From contig CAVQME010000003.1 of assembly GCA_963713545.1 (NCBI GenBank), positions 1-64,000 of the forward strand: a stretch of 64,000 nt of DNA. Reading direction: 5' to 3'. A program made the translations under genes and the position numbers. The notes beneath the pieces were generated by a model, which was not told the DNA's origin, made no database searches, and saw nothing but the letters and a program-made list of their open reading frames with translations. Origin of the DNA: CAVPLM01 sp963713545 (GTDB lineage: Bacteria; Actinomycetota; Thermoleophilia; RBG-16-64-13). Shown in pieces: positions 8,776-17,993 of this stretch. Position 1 is the stretch's first letter; every line of letters begins with the position of its first letter.

Positions 8776-10401
8776 CTACTCGGCGTCCTTCGTCATGCTG
8801 AAGGTGACCGTGATCGGGCTGACGCGATCCTCCGCCCTCAGGTAGGCGTGATCGACCCATCCGTGGGCGAAATCGGAGTTCGGCCAGATTGTGAGCAACT
8901 GCTGCGACGGGACCTGATGAAACCAGGCGTCGAGCATCATGGTGCTCGAGAGGGTCATCCCAGTGGGCAGCCCGGACGCCGTATCCAGGTTGTACTCGCC
9001 GGTGGCCAGGATCGTCGTGCCCACGTTGAGGTCCATGATCCACGGTGTGTTGCCCGGCGGCACATCGTGGCCGAGCAGGGGTAGAAACGGCTTCATGTCG
9101 AAGCGCAGGGGAATGTCGATGTTGGTGACCGCCAAGTCGAAGCCGAGATCCGCCACCCCAGAAGCAAACGACAGATAGTCGCTCTGGATGTCGACATCCA
9201 TGGTCTTCTTGCCGAGACTCGTGTAGTAGGTCTTCTGGATGTCCAGGTGGTCGCCGGGCTTCGCAAGCTGGCCCGCGTAGGGCAGCATCAGTGCCGACGT
9301 GAACGGGGTGAGAAACGTGGCCAACTCTGCCACCATAGTCTGGCCGAGGGCCTGCTCCGGCTTGCCCTTGGTAGCGTAGGAGATGCCGAGCACCGTGCCC
9401 TGGTCGTCTAGACTGAGGAGCACGTACGCGGGTAGGATCTCAGCAATGGTGTCCTCAGCGTCTTCCGTGTTGTCGGTCAGAGTGAGCGCGTCGATGGCCA
9501 ACTTGATGGTGGTCTCACCATTGCCCACTGCCAGGATCTGCATGTTCACATGGCCCGTGATCGTGCTGGCGGGAAGAGTCTTCGGCCAGATACCGTCATC
9601 CTCATGTTCCGCGGCCCAGATGATCGGCGTGTTGATCGTGAACGTGAACCCTGTGGGGCCGGCCGGCTCAAGATCAGCGAACATCGGTAGGGCCGGGTCG
9701 GCCAGACTGAGCAGATTCCAAAGCAGCTGGGCGCATTCCCCGCGGCTGGCCGGAGCGCCGAAGTTGAATCCAGGACCCACCCCCTGCAACCCGGCAAGGA
9801 GTCCCGCCGAGGCGGCCTTCCGGGCGTTGGCGAAGTGCTCGCCAGTCCCGAACTGCCCGACGGTGAAGCCTGGGTCGAATTGGGCCGGGGCGTCGGGAAG
9901 ATCAGCGGACCGGGCCACCATAGTGATGAGCTGCTCCCGGCTGATGTTGGCGTAGGGAGCAAACGTCGATGGGGTCTTCCCGACGGTTATGCGCTCGGCG
10001 GCGCAAACCGCCACATACTTGGCCGGATAGAGAGGATCGTTGGGGTTCGGCGTGGCGTCGACGTCGGTGAAGGGGCAAGTCGCGGTGGCTGGGACCTCGT
10101 AGCCCAGAGTCAGCACGATCATCTTTGCGAATTGCTGCCGGATAACGGGGTCATTCGGCTTGAAGACGTCTCCCGGGAAACCATTGATAATGTGGCGAGC
10201 GGCCAACTCGTCGATGGCCGTCGCATACGGGTTACCTACCGTGTCGGTGAATGCCAGCGCCAGACCCGAGCCGGCCAGGACCAAGATGATCGCCGTCCCG
10301 AGGATTGCAGCGAGAAGCAACGGCCGTCGACGCGACCGCTCCCGCCCCCCGCCACTTCGGGACTCCCGAGTCACGTTCGGACACGGTTCGTGCCTGCCCA
10401 T
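8776..10401 (-). CDS. SLH-domain surface protein with C-terminal beta-rich domain
   Basis: A 541-residue protein beginning at an ATG with a strong GGGGGAGGAGG site; the longer in-frame start at 10464 lacks one. A basic N-terminus and hydrophobic helix (LLLAAILGTAIILVLAGSGLALA) form a signal peptide. Three SLH repeats follow to about residue 260 (FTDTVGNPYATAIDELA; YPAKYVAVCAAERITVG; GEHFANARKAASAGLLAG). The remaining ~280 residues, rich in small and hydrophobic strand-like segments with LAVGNGETTIKLAID and DIQKTYYTSLGKKTMDVDI, match no family I recognise. It lies upstream of the SLH-amidohydrolase with the same orientation and is the one intact member of this SLH trio. Confidence 0.75.
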   Translation of the reverse strand: MGRHEPCPNVTRESRSGGGRERSRRRPLLLAAILGTAIILVLAGSGLALAFTDTVGNPYATAIDELAARHIINGFPGDVFKPNDPVIRQQFAKMIVLTLGYEVPATATCPFTDVDATPNPNDPLYPAKYVAVCAAERITVGKTPSTFAPYANISREQLITMVARSADLPDAPAQFDPGFTVGQFGTGEHFANARKAASAGLLAGLQGVGPGFNFGAPASRGECAQLLWNLLSLADPALPMFADLEPAGPTGFTFTINTPIIWAAEHEDDGIWPKTLPASTITGHVNMQILAVGNGETTIKLAIDALTLTDNTEDAEDTIAEILPAYVLLSLDDQGTVLGISYATKGKPEQALGQTMVAELATFLTPFTSALMLPYAGQLAKPGDHLDIQKTYYTSLGKKTMDVDIQSDYLSFASGVADLGFDLAVTNIDIPLRFDMKPFLPLLGHDVPPGNTPWIMDLNVGTTILATGEYNLDTASGLPTGMTLSSTMMLDAWFHQVPSQQLLTIWPNSDFAHGWVDHAYLRAEDRVSPITVTFSMTKDAE

Positions 10402-10549
10402 CGTTCCTCCTCCCCCGACACCACTCGACTCCACAATACTCCGCCTGGCGGCGAAGCTCGTCAAGACCTACGCGCCTGCCTTGGCGCCCACATGATGCCG
10501 CGTGTCCAACGCGGTGGACGGAAGGGACTATGGAGGAAGCTCTGCCGTA

Positions 10550-13450
10550 TTAGGGAGCCGCGCTCTCGAGCGCCTGCAGCGCGGCGATGACATCACCGAG
10601 CCGCTGGATCTTCTCTCCATAGGTAGCCCAATCGTCGAGACGCTGGGCGGCCCGCGCTTCTTGGTAGAGCTGCTCGGCCAGATCCAGGAGGGCCCCGCGA
10701 TCGGTCGGAAGCTCCCCTGAGATCGTGGTTGTGGTCGTGATCGGCGCGGTTGTCGTGGTCGCAGAGGGGATCGTCGTAGTGGTGGCCCCGGGAACCGTAG
10801 TGGTTGGGCCGGAAGGCACCGTGGTGGTCGGACCGGTGGGTGTTCCGGAGAAGATGGTGTCGAGCGCCGAGGGAAGGTCTTTCTCCATCACCACAACATC
10901 GCCGTACGCGACGATCACCCGCGTCAACTCCGGGATGGCACCGCTCTCAGACTGCAGATACAAAGGCTCCACATAGATGAGCGAATCCTCCACCGGTATG
11001 ACCAGGAGATTTCCCCGTATCACCTCACTCCCCGCCTGGTCCCACAAGGTGAGTTGCGACGAGATGACAGGATCGTTGTTGATACGAGCTTCCACTTGGG
11101 CGGGGCCGAACACCAGCTTGTCCTTGGGGAAGGCGATGACGATCAACTCGCCGTACTTGTCGCCGTCCATGCGGGCGGCCATCCAGGAGACCATGTTCTG
11201 CTTGGTCCGGGGGGTGAAGGGCTGCAGGAGCACGAACTCTTCCTCGCCCACGCCGGGCAGGGCCATCACCAGGTAGTAGGGCTCGACGATTGTCTCGTCC
11301 TCCCCGGACATCTCCGTGGCGATCTGCCACACGTCTTCCTTGTTGTAGAAGATCTGTGGCTCCGTCATATGGTAGACGGACAGAGTCTCCGCCTGGACAC
11401 TGAAGAGGTCCTCCGGATAGCGCAGGTGCCGGCGGATATCATCCGGCATCTCTGCGCCCGGCGTGAAGAGCCCGGGATAGACCTTTCCCCAGGCGCTGGC
11501 GAGCGCATCATCGGGATCCATCTGGTAGAAGGTGACGTCGCCGTTGTAGGCGTCGATAACCACCTTGATGGAGTTGCGGATGTAGTTGAGGCCACTCGGA
11601 CTCGGCTGCGAATTCGGAAAGCGATCGGTACTGGTGTAGGCGTCCCATATCCACGCAAGGCTGCCATCGTCACGGATCACGACGTAAGGATCGCGGTCGT
11701 AGTCCAGGAACGGGGCGATAGTCTGCACCCGCTCGGTGAGGGAACGCCGGTACAAGATGCGAGAGTCGGACCGCAGGTAGTCAGAGACCAGCAACTTGAT
11801 CGTGGCGAAGCGCACGCTGAAGATGAGCTGGCGCGGGAAGCTACCGATGTCCACACCACCGGTCCCTTTGTACTCGGCGAACACATTCTCGTCGCCCATG
11901 GGATAGTCGAACTCTTTAGCGGTCGTGTTGGCCAAGACAAAGGAGTCAGGAACTTCCCCAAAATAGATCTCGGGACGCGTGACGCTCAGGGATGTCTCGC
12001 TTTGGGGGGGTATGTCGCGCACAAAGAGCTGGGGCAGCCCCTGCTCGGTCGCCTCGCTCACCGGGCTGACCACCACCCCGTATCCATGCGTGTAGGTAAG
12101 GTGCTGGTTGACCCAGGTCTGGGCCTGACCAGTCAGCTTCGAGGAGTCGAACTCCCGGGCCGCCAGAAGGACCTGCCGGTACATCTCATCGATGACGTAG
12201 CGGTCCACATCCACATCGGTGAAGGTGTAATAGGTGCGTATCTCCTGGATCTGCCGGTAGGTGTCTAGCGCCGGGGTCGGATCCCACACCCTGACGTTAT
12301 CAAGGGTAGCGGCGTTGGCCTCGATGGAGTCCGCATCCAGATTGGTGTTCGCCTCGAACGGGAACGTCCTCACCTCGTTCAACCCGAAGGCCCAGCGCGT
12401 CGAGTTGATGTTGTTGGCGATATAAGGTGTCTCTTTCTCGATCTCGGTAGGCGACACCCGGTACTGTTGCACTATGGCTGGGTAGATCTGTCCGGCAAAG
12501 AGCCAGGTGACGAACAGTAGCCCGATAGCCAGGGCAGGCAGGCGCCAGCCCTTGAAATAGATGTTGATGAGGAAGAGCACGGCAGCGATCGCCGCCACGA
12601 TGGCCAGGAAGCGCAAGACCGGTATCTGGACCTGCACGTCGGTGTAGCTCGGGCCGAAGGCAACACCCCGCTCCGAGTAAGCAAGACCCCACACACCCAG
12701 GAGGTAGTCCACAGCCTTGCCCACCATCGCCACGGCCAGGATGATCGATAGGTGAGCCTTGACGTGCGGGGCTGCGCGCAAGCTGCGTCCTTCCACGCGT
12801 ATCGCTCGATGGGAGATGTAGATGCCCAGAGCTCCGACAAAGCTGAAGAAGAAGCAGAGCATCACGAAGGTCAAGACCAGGCGGGCAAGGGGCAGGGTGA
12901 ACACGAAGAAGGCTGCATCGCGGCCGAACACCGGCGCACTGAAGCCGAAGTCGACCTGCCGGAAGAAGAGCCATATCCGCTCCCAAGATCCGCCGTAGCC
13001 GACGGCGAATATCACTCCCAAGACGATGGAGATCGCGAGGAAGAGGCGACGGCCTCGCCGTGTCTGGGTGTCTACAAGTTCGTAGACCTCACCCTCGGCA
13101 TCACCAGCCGGTGTCACCTTGGGTAAGAAGTGCCGGGCGAGCCGTAGATTGCCGTAGAAGATGGCGAAGAACACGACGCCGGCGGCCACGCCGACCGCGA
13201 GCGGCGCCCAGATCCTGGTCCAGAAGACGGTGGTGAAGCCCACCTCCTGGAACCAGAGATAGTCGGTGAAGAATCGGGAGATCACCCACACTAGAACGAC
13301 GAGAACGATGATCCCCAGCGGGACGAGAACGGCGGTCCGGCCCTTCCAGCTCGCGCCACGCCACCAACGCCCCAGGCCTTGCAGTTGATCCACCGGGGTC
13401 TTGGGTCCCGCGCCGCTCTCTGCTCCGCCATTCTCGCGACCGGTAACCAT
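10550..13450 (-). CDS. UPF0182 family membrane protein
   Basis: A 966-residue protein of the UPF0182 family (PF03699), common in Actinomycetota and cyanobacteria. It has about seven membrane helices in the first 340 residues (VLVPLGIIVLVVLVWVISRFF, LAVGVAAGVVFFAIFYG and others), then a long extracytoplasmic domain with the family signatures TPYIANNINSTRWAFGL, LTYTHGYGVVVSP and YGELIVIAFPKDKLVFGPAQVEARI. Near the end comes a Thr/Pro-rich linker (TTTVPSGPTTTVP) and a short helical tail. The ATG at 13450 follows AGGAGG; an in-frame start 34 codons upstream was rejected. The family's function is unknown. It stands alone between the SLH genes and the DUF58 cluster. Confidence 0.9.
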   Translation of the reverse strand: MVTGRENGGAESGAGPKTPVDQLQGLGRWWRGASWKGRTAVLVPLGIIVLVVLVWVISRFFTDYLWFQEVGFTTVFWTRIWAPLAVGVAAGVVFFAIFYGNLRLARHFLPKVTPAGDAEGEVYELVDTQTRRGRRLFLAISIVLGVIFAVGYGGSWERIWLFFRQVDFGFSAPVFGRDAAFFVFTLPLARLVLTFVMLCFFFSFVGALGIYISHRAIRVEGRSLRAAPHVKAHLSIILAVAMVGKAVDYLLGVWGLAYSERGVAFGPSYTDVQVQIPVLRFLAIVAAIAAVLFLINIYFKGWRLPALAIGLLFVTWLFAGQIYPAIVQQYRVSPTEIEKETPYIANNINSTRWAFGLNEVRTFPFEANTNLDADSIEANAATLDNVRVWDPTPALDTYRQIQEIRTYYTFTDVDVDRYVIDEMYRQVLLAAREFDSSKLTGQAQTWVNQHLTYTHGYGVVVSPVSEATEQGLPQLFVRDIPPQSETSLSVTRPEIYFGEVPDSFVLANTTAKEFDYPMGDENVFAEYKGTGGVDIGSFPRQLIFSVRFATIKLLVSDYLRSDSRILYRRSLTERVQTIAPFLDYDRDPYVVIRDDGSLAWIWDAYTSTDRFPNSQPSPSGLNYIRNSIKVVIDAYNGDVTFYQMDPDDALASAWGKVYPGLFTPGAEMPDDIRRHLRYPEDLFSVQAETLSVYHMTEPQIFYNKEDVWQIATEMSGEDETIVEPYYLVMALPGVGEEEFVLLQPFTPRTKQNMVSWMAARMDGDKYGELIVIAFPKDKLVFGPAQVEARINNDPVISSQLTLWDQAGSEVIRGNLLVIPVEDSLIYVEPLYLQSESGAIPELTRVIVAYGDVVVMEKDLPSALDTIFSGTPTGPTTTVPSGPTTTVPGATTTTIPSATTTTAPITTTTTISGELPTDRGALLDLAEQLYQEARAAQRLDDWATYGEKIQRLGDVIAALQALESAAP

Positions 13451-13615
13451 GAGGCCTCCTAGGTCGAGTACTCCGCTTCGACCACGATGGATCCCCAGGG
13501 GCTCCACCGCCTCGCGCGTCCGCCAGGCACTCTGCGCGCCTGGCCTTGGCAATCTACCACATTGGCAGGATTCACCTTGACCTGGGGCGTCGCGCGAGAT
13601 TCTTTGTTACCGCCC

Positions 13616-14203
13616 CTACTGCCCTCGACCGCCCCTATTCCTGACGAGAAGCCAGGGAAGCGCGAGCAGGACAACGGCGGCCGCACAGCCGACGAGGGTT
13701 CCCGCAAGAACGCCCGGGACCCGAAAGCTGGTGGCGGTCAGGGCGATGAACCCAAGCAAGGCGCCGGCGAGAGCGGTCAGCCCCACGTTCCGCAGCCACA
13801 CTCCTACGACACGGGCATCGACGAAGGCCGAGGACGGCAGTTGCCCCAGCCAGAGGATGACTTCTATCAAGACCACCAGACCGGCGGCGTACGCGATCAT
13901 CGAGAAGGTGCCCGCCCGGCCGGTTGCCTCGACCACGACATATTCGGCTGCCAGGCTGAAGAGGGCAGGGCCTGCGAAGTGCACGCGGAAGAACAGAGCG
14001 AGCAGCGTGGAAAGCAGGCCAACGGCTCCGAGCGCCGTCACGGCCGGGAGTAGACTGCCGGCGCGCACGATGGGATAGGCGACGAGAGCACCGGCGATGA
14101 CGATGGCCGCTGCCCCCAGGCCTATGCGGAGGCGTATCGCGCGAAACGACGGAATGCTGTCACCTCCTCCACCACAGCCGCGAGAGGGGCACGGCCGTCC
14201 CAC
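13616..14203 (-). CDS. integral membrane protein, last gene of the DUF58 cluster
   Basis: About 195 residues with four or five hydrophobic helices (LGAAAIVIAGALVAYPIV, LLPAVTALGAVGLLSTLLALFF, FSMIAYAAGLVVLIEVILWL, VGLTALAGALLGFIALTATSF, AAAVVLLALPWLL). I do not recognise the family. The start is uncertain: the GTG at 14203 lies inside the end of the DUF58 gene and no later ATG, GTG or TTG precedes the first helix. Overlap with DUF58 and shared strand place it at the end of that operon. Confidence 0.55.
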   Translation of the reverse strand: MGRPCPSRGCGGGGDSIPSFRAIRLRIGLGAAAIVIAGALVAYPIVRAGSLLPAVTALGAVGLLSTLLALFFRVHFAGPALFSLAAEYVVVEATGRAGTFSMIAYAAGLVVLIEVILWLGQLPSSAFVDARVVGVWLRNVGLTALAGALLGFIALTATSFRVPGVLAGTLVGCAAAVVLLALPWLLVRNRGGRGQ

Positions 14204-15390
14204 TCGATGACCGCGACCCCCAACTGCTCGAAGCGAAAGCGCATGGCATCTCGCCAGAGACGCCAAAACCGGGCGGCGAGAACATCGAGAGAGTCTGTAC
14301 TGCCGCCGACATAAGCCAGCGGCGAGATCTCGATGACCACCAGGTCGAAACCCCGCCGGCGCAGGTTGAGCAGCGCGTGCAGGCCCCGCTCGTCCAGCAA
14401 GGGGGTGAGAGCGATGACCAGAGCTTGCGGCGTTAGACTGCGGGAAGGCAGCGCGTCGATGTCCTTCCAGGCGAACGAGAAGGCGATCTCTGTCTCGAGC
14501 AGAGCCTCGATAATCCGATAGTGCTGGATGCTACCGCTGCTCGGGGTGAGCCAGCGCACCAGGCCGCCGAAGCTGACGAATCCGACACGGTCGCGTACCG
14601 ACAGGTAGTGGCTTGCCAGCGAGGTGGCGGCCCGCACGGCCAGATCGAGGGTGCTCCCATCCTGGCTTCTAGCCTCCGCAAAGCTATCCACGAAGATGAT
14701 GACATCGCTGTTGCGCTCGGGATGCTGCTCGTTCACATGCAGGGTCTGATGCAGGGAGGAGGCCCGCCAGTTGATGTGACGCAGGCGGTCACCAGGCACA
14801 TAGGGCCTGATGTCGGCGAACTCGATGCCCTCGCCGCGGGCTCGGGCCAGCCTGTTGCCGGCAAAGGGCTGCGTCTCAAAGGGCTTCACCAGGGACCACA
14901 GTCGCTCGGTCCGCGGGTAGACCTGGAGGACCGAGTGGCCGCGCACGCGGGCGTCCATAAAACGGAGGCCGGCTACGTCACTCACACGCCAGATGGCATC
15001 ACCGAGCTTGTAGGCACCCCAGCGGTCGCAGGTGAGGCGAAGGGGCACCCGCCGCTCCTCTTCAGCCTCCAGCCCGAGCAGGAACGCGGCCTCTCCCTCG
15101 GCGAGCCTCACACCGTCGGGGAGGGAGAAAGAAAGGTAGAGGACCGGGGTCCTGGACGGAGCGCGGGCAACCAGCTCTGCCTCTACCTCGTCACCTTCGA
15201 GCACGCGCTCCCTCTTGACCTCGAGCGCTGTTCTAACCATGCCCGGCCGGGGCGACGCAAGACCGAGGATAAGGACGAGGGCGAACGGCGCGGCCAACGC
15301 GGCTAACTCGGGGCGGCCGAGCGCGAGGGCCAGAAGAAAGACGAACGCGGCAAAGGCGCCATAGACGACCAGCTTAGGGGAGCGCTTCAT
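14122..15390 (-). CDS. DUF58 domain protein
   Basis: A 422-residue protein: two N-terminal membrane helices (KLVVYGAFAAFVFLLALALG, LAALAAPFALVLILGLA), an immunoglobulin-like stretch (VLEGDEVEAELVARAPSRTP), and a DUF58/von Willebrand A-like domain containing the signature ARGEGIEFADIRPYVPGDRLRHINWR split over about residues 215-240, followed by IIFVDSF. DUF58 proteins pair with MoxR ATPases; the pair is thought to act in assembly or maturation at the membrane. The ATG at 15390 overlaps the MoxR stop by four bases (ATGA), which decides the start. Confidence 0.9.
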   Translation of the reverse strand: MKRSPKLVVYGAFAAFVFLLALALGRPELAALAAPFALVLILGLASPRPGMVRTALEVKRERVLEGDEVEAELVARAPSRTPVLYLSFSLPDGVRLAEGEAAFLLGLEAEEERRVPLRLTCDRWGAYKLGDAIWRVSDVAGLRFMDARVRGHSVLQVYPRTERLWSLVKPFETQPFAGNRLARARGEGIEFADIRPYVPGDRLRHINWRASSLHQTLHVNEQHPERNSDVIIFVDSFAEARSQDGSTLDLAVRAATSLASHYLSVRDRVGFVSFGGLVRWLTPSSGSIQHYRIIEALLETEIAFSFAWKDIDALPSRSLTPQALVIALTPLLDERGLHALLNLRRRGFDLVVIEISPLAYVGGSTDSLDVLAARFWRLWRDAMRFRFEQLGVAVIEWDGRAPLAAVVEEVTAFRRFARYASA

Positions 15391-16367
15391 CCGCGCGCCG
15401 GTTCCGCTTCGCTGGATGACGGGGCGGGAACGGTGTCGAGCACTTCCCGGACGATCTCTTCCGTCCTCACCCGCTGCACCCATAGCTCCGGCCGCAGGGT
15501 CAGGCGGTGGGCCAACGCTGGTACGGCAACGTCCTTCACATCCTCGGGAGTGACGAAGTCCCGCTCCTGAAGAACGGCTCGGGCCCGCGCAAGGGTGTAC
15601 AGAGCCAGGGAGCCCCGAGGGCTCGATCCCACCTGGACGCGGCGGTTCTCCCGTGTATGCCGGACGAGGTCGACCATGTAGAGCCGGATGCTCTCCGAGA
15701 CGTGAACTCTCTCGATGGTTCGTTGCATAGCCAGCATCGTGGCCGGGTCGATCACCGGGTCGAGCTCGATGCGCTCCTGCCGACGCTCGCCTCGCCTCTC
15801 CAGTACGAGCGCTTCATCTGCGCGCTCCGGATAACCGACGGACATGCGGAGCAGGAAGCGATCAAGCTGCGCTTCGGGCAGGGGATAGGTGCCTTCATAT
15901 TCGATGGGGTTCTGCGTGGCGAGCACCAGGAAGGGCCGGTCCAGCCGATGAGTGGTGCCTTCGATGGTGACTTGCCGCTCCTGCATCGCCTCCAGGAGGG
16001 CGGCCTGGGTCTTCGCCGGGGCGCGGTTGATCTCGTCGGCAAGGAGCAGGTTGGTGAACACAGGTCCGGGATGGAACTCGAACTCGCCCCGTTTCTGGCT
16101 GTAGATGGAGGCGCCGGTCACATCGGAGGGCATCAGGTCGGGGGTGAACTGGATGCGCCGGAACACCAGCGACGTCGCCTGTGCGAACGAGCGGGCAATA
16201 AGCGTCTTGGCTAGCCCCGGAAGATCCTCGATCAACACGTGGCCATCGGCGAGCAGGCCGAGCAGGACCAGCTCGAGTACGGCTCGCTTGCCCACGACTG
16301 CGCGCTCGACTTCACGCAGGATCGCCTCCCCCAGCAAAGCGACCCGCTCGAACGGCAATTCTTCCAT
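15387..16367 (-). CDS. MoxR-family AAA+ ATPase
   Basis: A 326-residue MoxR ATPase with the family's modified Walker A (EDLPGLAKT, residues 47-55), Walker B (LLADEINRAP), sensor 1 (VLATQNPIEYEGTYPLPEAQLDRF) and a C-terminal helical lid. MoxR proteins act as chaperone-like ATPases with VWA/DUF58 partners in the cytoplasm. The ATG at 16367 overlaps the upstream gene's stop and its own stop overlaps the DUF58 ATG, so the three genes are translationally coupled. Confidence 0.93.
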   Translation of the reverse strand: MEELPFERVALLGEAILREVERAVVGKRAVLELVLLGLLADGHVLIEDLPGLAKTLIARSFAQATSLVFRRIQFTPDLMPSDVTGASIYSQKRGEFEFHPGPVFTNLLLADEINRAPAKTQAALLEAMQERQVTIEGTTHRLDRPFLVLATQNPIEYEGTYPLPEAQLDRFLLRMSVGYPERADEALVLERRGERRQERIELDPVIDPATMLAMQRTIERVHVSESIRLYMVDLVRHTRENRRVQVGSSPRGSLALYTLARARAVLQERDFVTPEDVKDVAVPALAHRLTLRPELWVQRVRTEEIVREVLDTVPAPSSSEAEPARG

Positions 16368-16876
16368 CACAGTTTCTCCAGTTCCTCGACGAGTTGCTCG
16401 ACTTCGTGCTCCGACCAGCCCGGGGCAGACCGGTCTGAGCCCGAGCTGCAGTCCGGCCGCACGAGTTCCCACGCGCGCCCCTGCCCGAGGATGGCTGCCG
16501 CTCGGTCGGGCTCACGCTCTAGATCGACGCCGTAGCTCCGGGAGAGACGTGCCGAGACGATGTCGCGCACCGGGGTCCGCAGCCGGAAGTAGAGGTCCGA
16601 CCGGCTGTAGCGGGCGATCGCGACCCAGAGTCTCACCGTCTCGAACTGCTCCACGTGCGTCTCGGGCACGGCGGCCGGGGGCAGCATCCTACGAAACTCC
16701 ACGGCCAGGGGCAACACGCGCCGGAGCCGGCCGATGAGCACGGCGAGCAGCAGCGCCACCAGTAAGATCACGTATGCGAGCAAGACCAAGCCGTGCGCCA
16801 CCCCTGTGAGCATGAGGGCGACGACGAGGGCGACAGTTGCAGCGAGTCCGAGCAAGGCTGCCTTCCAAATCTTCAT
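16367..16876 (-). CDS. small membrane protein of the MoxR/DUF58 operon
   Basis: A 169-residue protein with two closely spaced N-terminal membrane helices (ALLGLAATVALVVALMLTGVA, LVLLAYVILLVALLLAVLIG) and a soluble, charged C-terminal domain ending VEQLVEELEKL. No family is recognised. It sits between the DUF4129 and MoxR genes with overlaps at both ends (ATGA at 16873-16876), so it is very likely part of the same membrane complex or pathway. Confidence 0.7.
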   Translation of the reverse strand: MKIWKAALLGLAATVALVVALMLTGVAHGLVLLAYVILLVALLLAVLIGRLRRVLPLAVEFRRMLPPAAVPETHVEQFETVRLWVAIARYSRSDLYFRLRTPVRDIVSARLSRSYGVDLEREPDRAAAILGQGRAWELVRPDCSSGSDRSAPGWSEHEVEQLVEELEKL

Positions 16877-17781
16877 CCCGCCTCCTCCCCCAGCTCGTGT
16901 CGAAGCGTGAGGAGAGCTGTGGTCGCCTCTTGCTTCATGTCCTCATCGATCAAGTGAAGACTGAACCGGGCCCTCTCGTACAGTCGGGTGAGAGCCTCGG
17001 CCGGCGAGCGGCTGACACGGACCGCGCTCGTCCAGCGGGCCAGATACTCAAGGGGAGCCTCAGACGGTCTCCGGGCCAGCCCGTGCCGCGACAATGCCTG
17101 TTCCATGCACGCATAAGCGCCGATGACGGCTTTCCGTGGGTCGGGATCGTCTTCCAGTTCCTCCAGGGATGCTTCGACCGCAGCCAACAGCTCTTCGCGC
17201 TCTGACGGTGCGCTCTCAGCTTCGGTCTCAAGGCGACGGCGACGACGGCGCCACATGATTGTCAGCAGCAGGCCGGTCAGTCCGAACAGCGCCAGCCCCA
17301 AGAGGATCCACCAGTGGATGACGAAGGTCTGGCCTGTGGACCGATCACTTCCCAGAGGGGGCAGGCTGATCGGCGGAGTGAAGCCGAGCGGGGTCGTCGG
17401 GCCATCACCTTCGTTCCGAGCGGCGACCCCGATGAACAGCGCAAACAGCATCAGCGCTGCGAGGCTGGCAAGAAGCCTCTGACCCCAGGAACTGGGAGCA
17501 CGCTCCTCGTCTTCGTCAACTCCTGATCTCCGCTTGCGGAGATGCGACACCCATACGTAGACCAGCAGGCAAAACTCCGCGACCAGGACTGTGCCCAGGA
17601 TCACGAGGAGATCACCAAGGACAACGCGGGCATCGAGCAACGTGCGAGAGGGAGAAACGTTCGCGAACGACCTGCGACTGCCGAGCGCTACCAGGAAGAC
17701 CAGGGTGGCAACGAGGACTGTCAACCACGCCTGCCTCGACACAGAAGATCCACGAGGTCCCGGCTGAGCGGTCCGTGACAC
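16873..17781 (-). CDS. DUF4129 domain membrane protein
   Basis: About 302 residues. Three membrane helices (WLTVLVATLVFLVALG; DLLVILGTVLVAEFCLLVYVWV; LLASLAALMLFALFIGVA) plus a fourth (WILLGLALFGLTGLLLTIMW) precede a cytoplasmic DUF4129 domain (DDPDPRKAVIGAYACMEQALSRHGLARRPSEAPLEYLAR). DUF4129 commonly accompanies MoxR, DUF58 and transglutaminase genes; no transglutaminase gene is present here. I prefer the GTG at 17781 because AGGAGG lies ten bases upstream; a GTG at 17742 is the alternative. The open frame extends to 18012 but overlaps the divergent typA promoter. Confidence 0.8.
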   Translation of the reverse strand: MSRTAQPGPRGSSVSRQAWLTVLVATLVFLVALGSRRSFANVSPSRTLLDARVVLGDLLVILGTVLVAEFCLLVYVWVSHLRKRRSGVDEDEERAPSSWGQRLLASLAALMLFALFIGVAARNEGDGPTTPLGFTPPISLPPLGSDRSTGQTFVIHWWILLGLALFGLTGLLLTIMWRRRRRRLETEAESAPSEREELLAAVEASLEELEDDPDPRKAVIGAYACMEQALSRHGLARRPSEAPLEYLARWTSAVRVSRSPAEALTRLYERARFSLHLIDEDMKQEATTALLTLRHELGEEAG

Positions 17782-17933
17782 TGCCTGCAAACCTCCTGGT
17801 CCGGCGTATGTTGTCGACGCCTCTACTGACCGGCTCCGAGAGACCACCACCACAATGGGACAAAACGGTGCCCCTGTCCAGAGGGTCGTGCTTGCCGTGA
17901 CCGACGCTCTCGTTCCAGGACGCGAGGACCCTG

Positions 17934-17939
17934 TATAAT
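17934..17939 (+). promoter_or_regulatory. -10 element (TATAAT) upstream of typA
   Basis: A perfect TATAAT 55 bases before the typA ATG, preceded directly by TG. No good -35 hexamer is seen at 16-18 bases upstream (CGTTCC at 17911-17916 is weak). Confidence 0.45.
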
Positions 17940-17993
17940 CCCCGGTCCTACCGGCACCGCCGGCTACCGAGAGAAAGGTCCCCGAGCTCGAAC

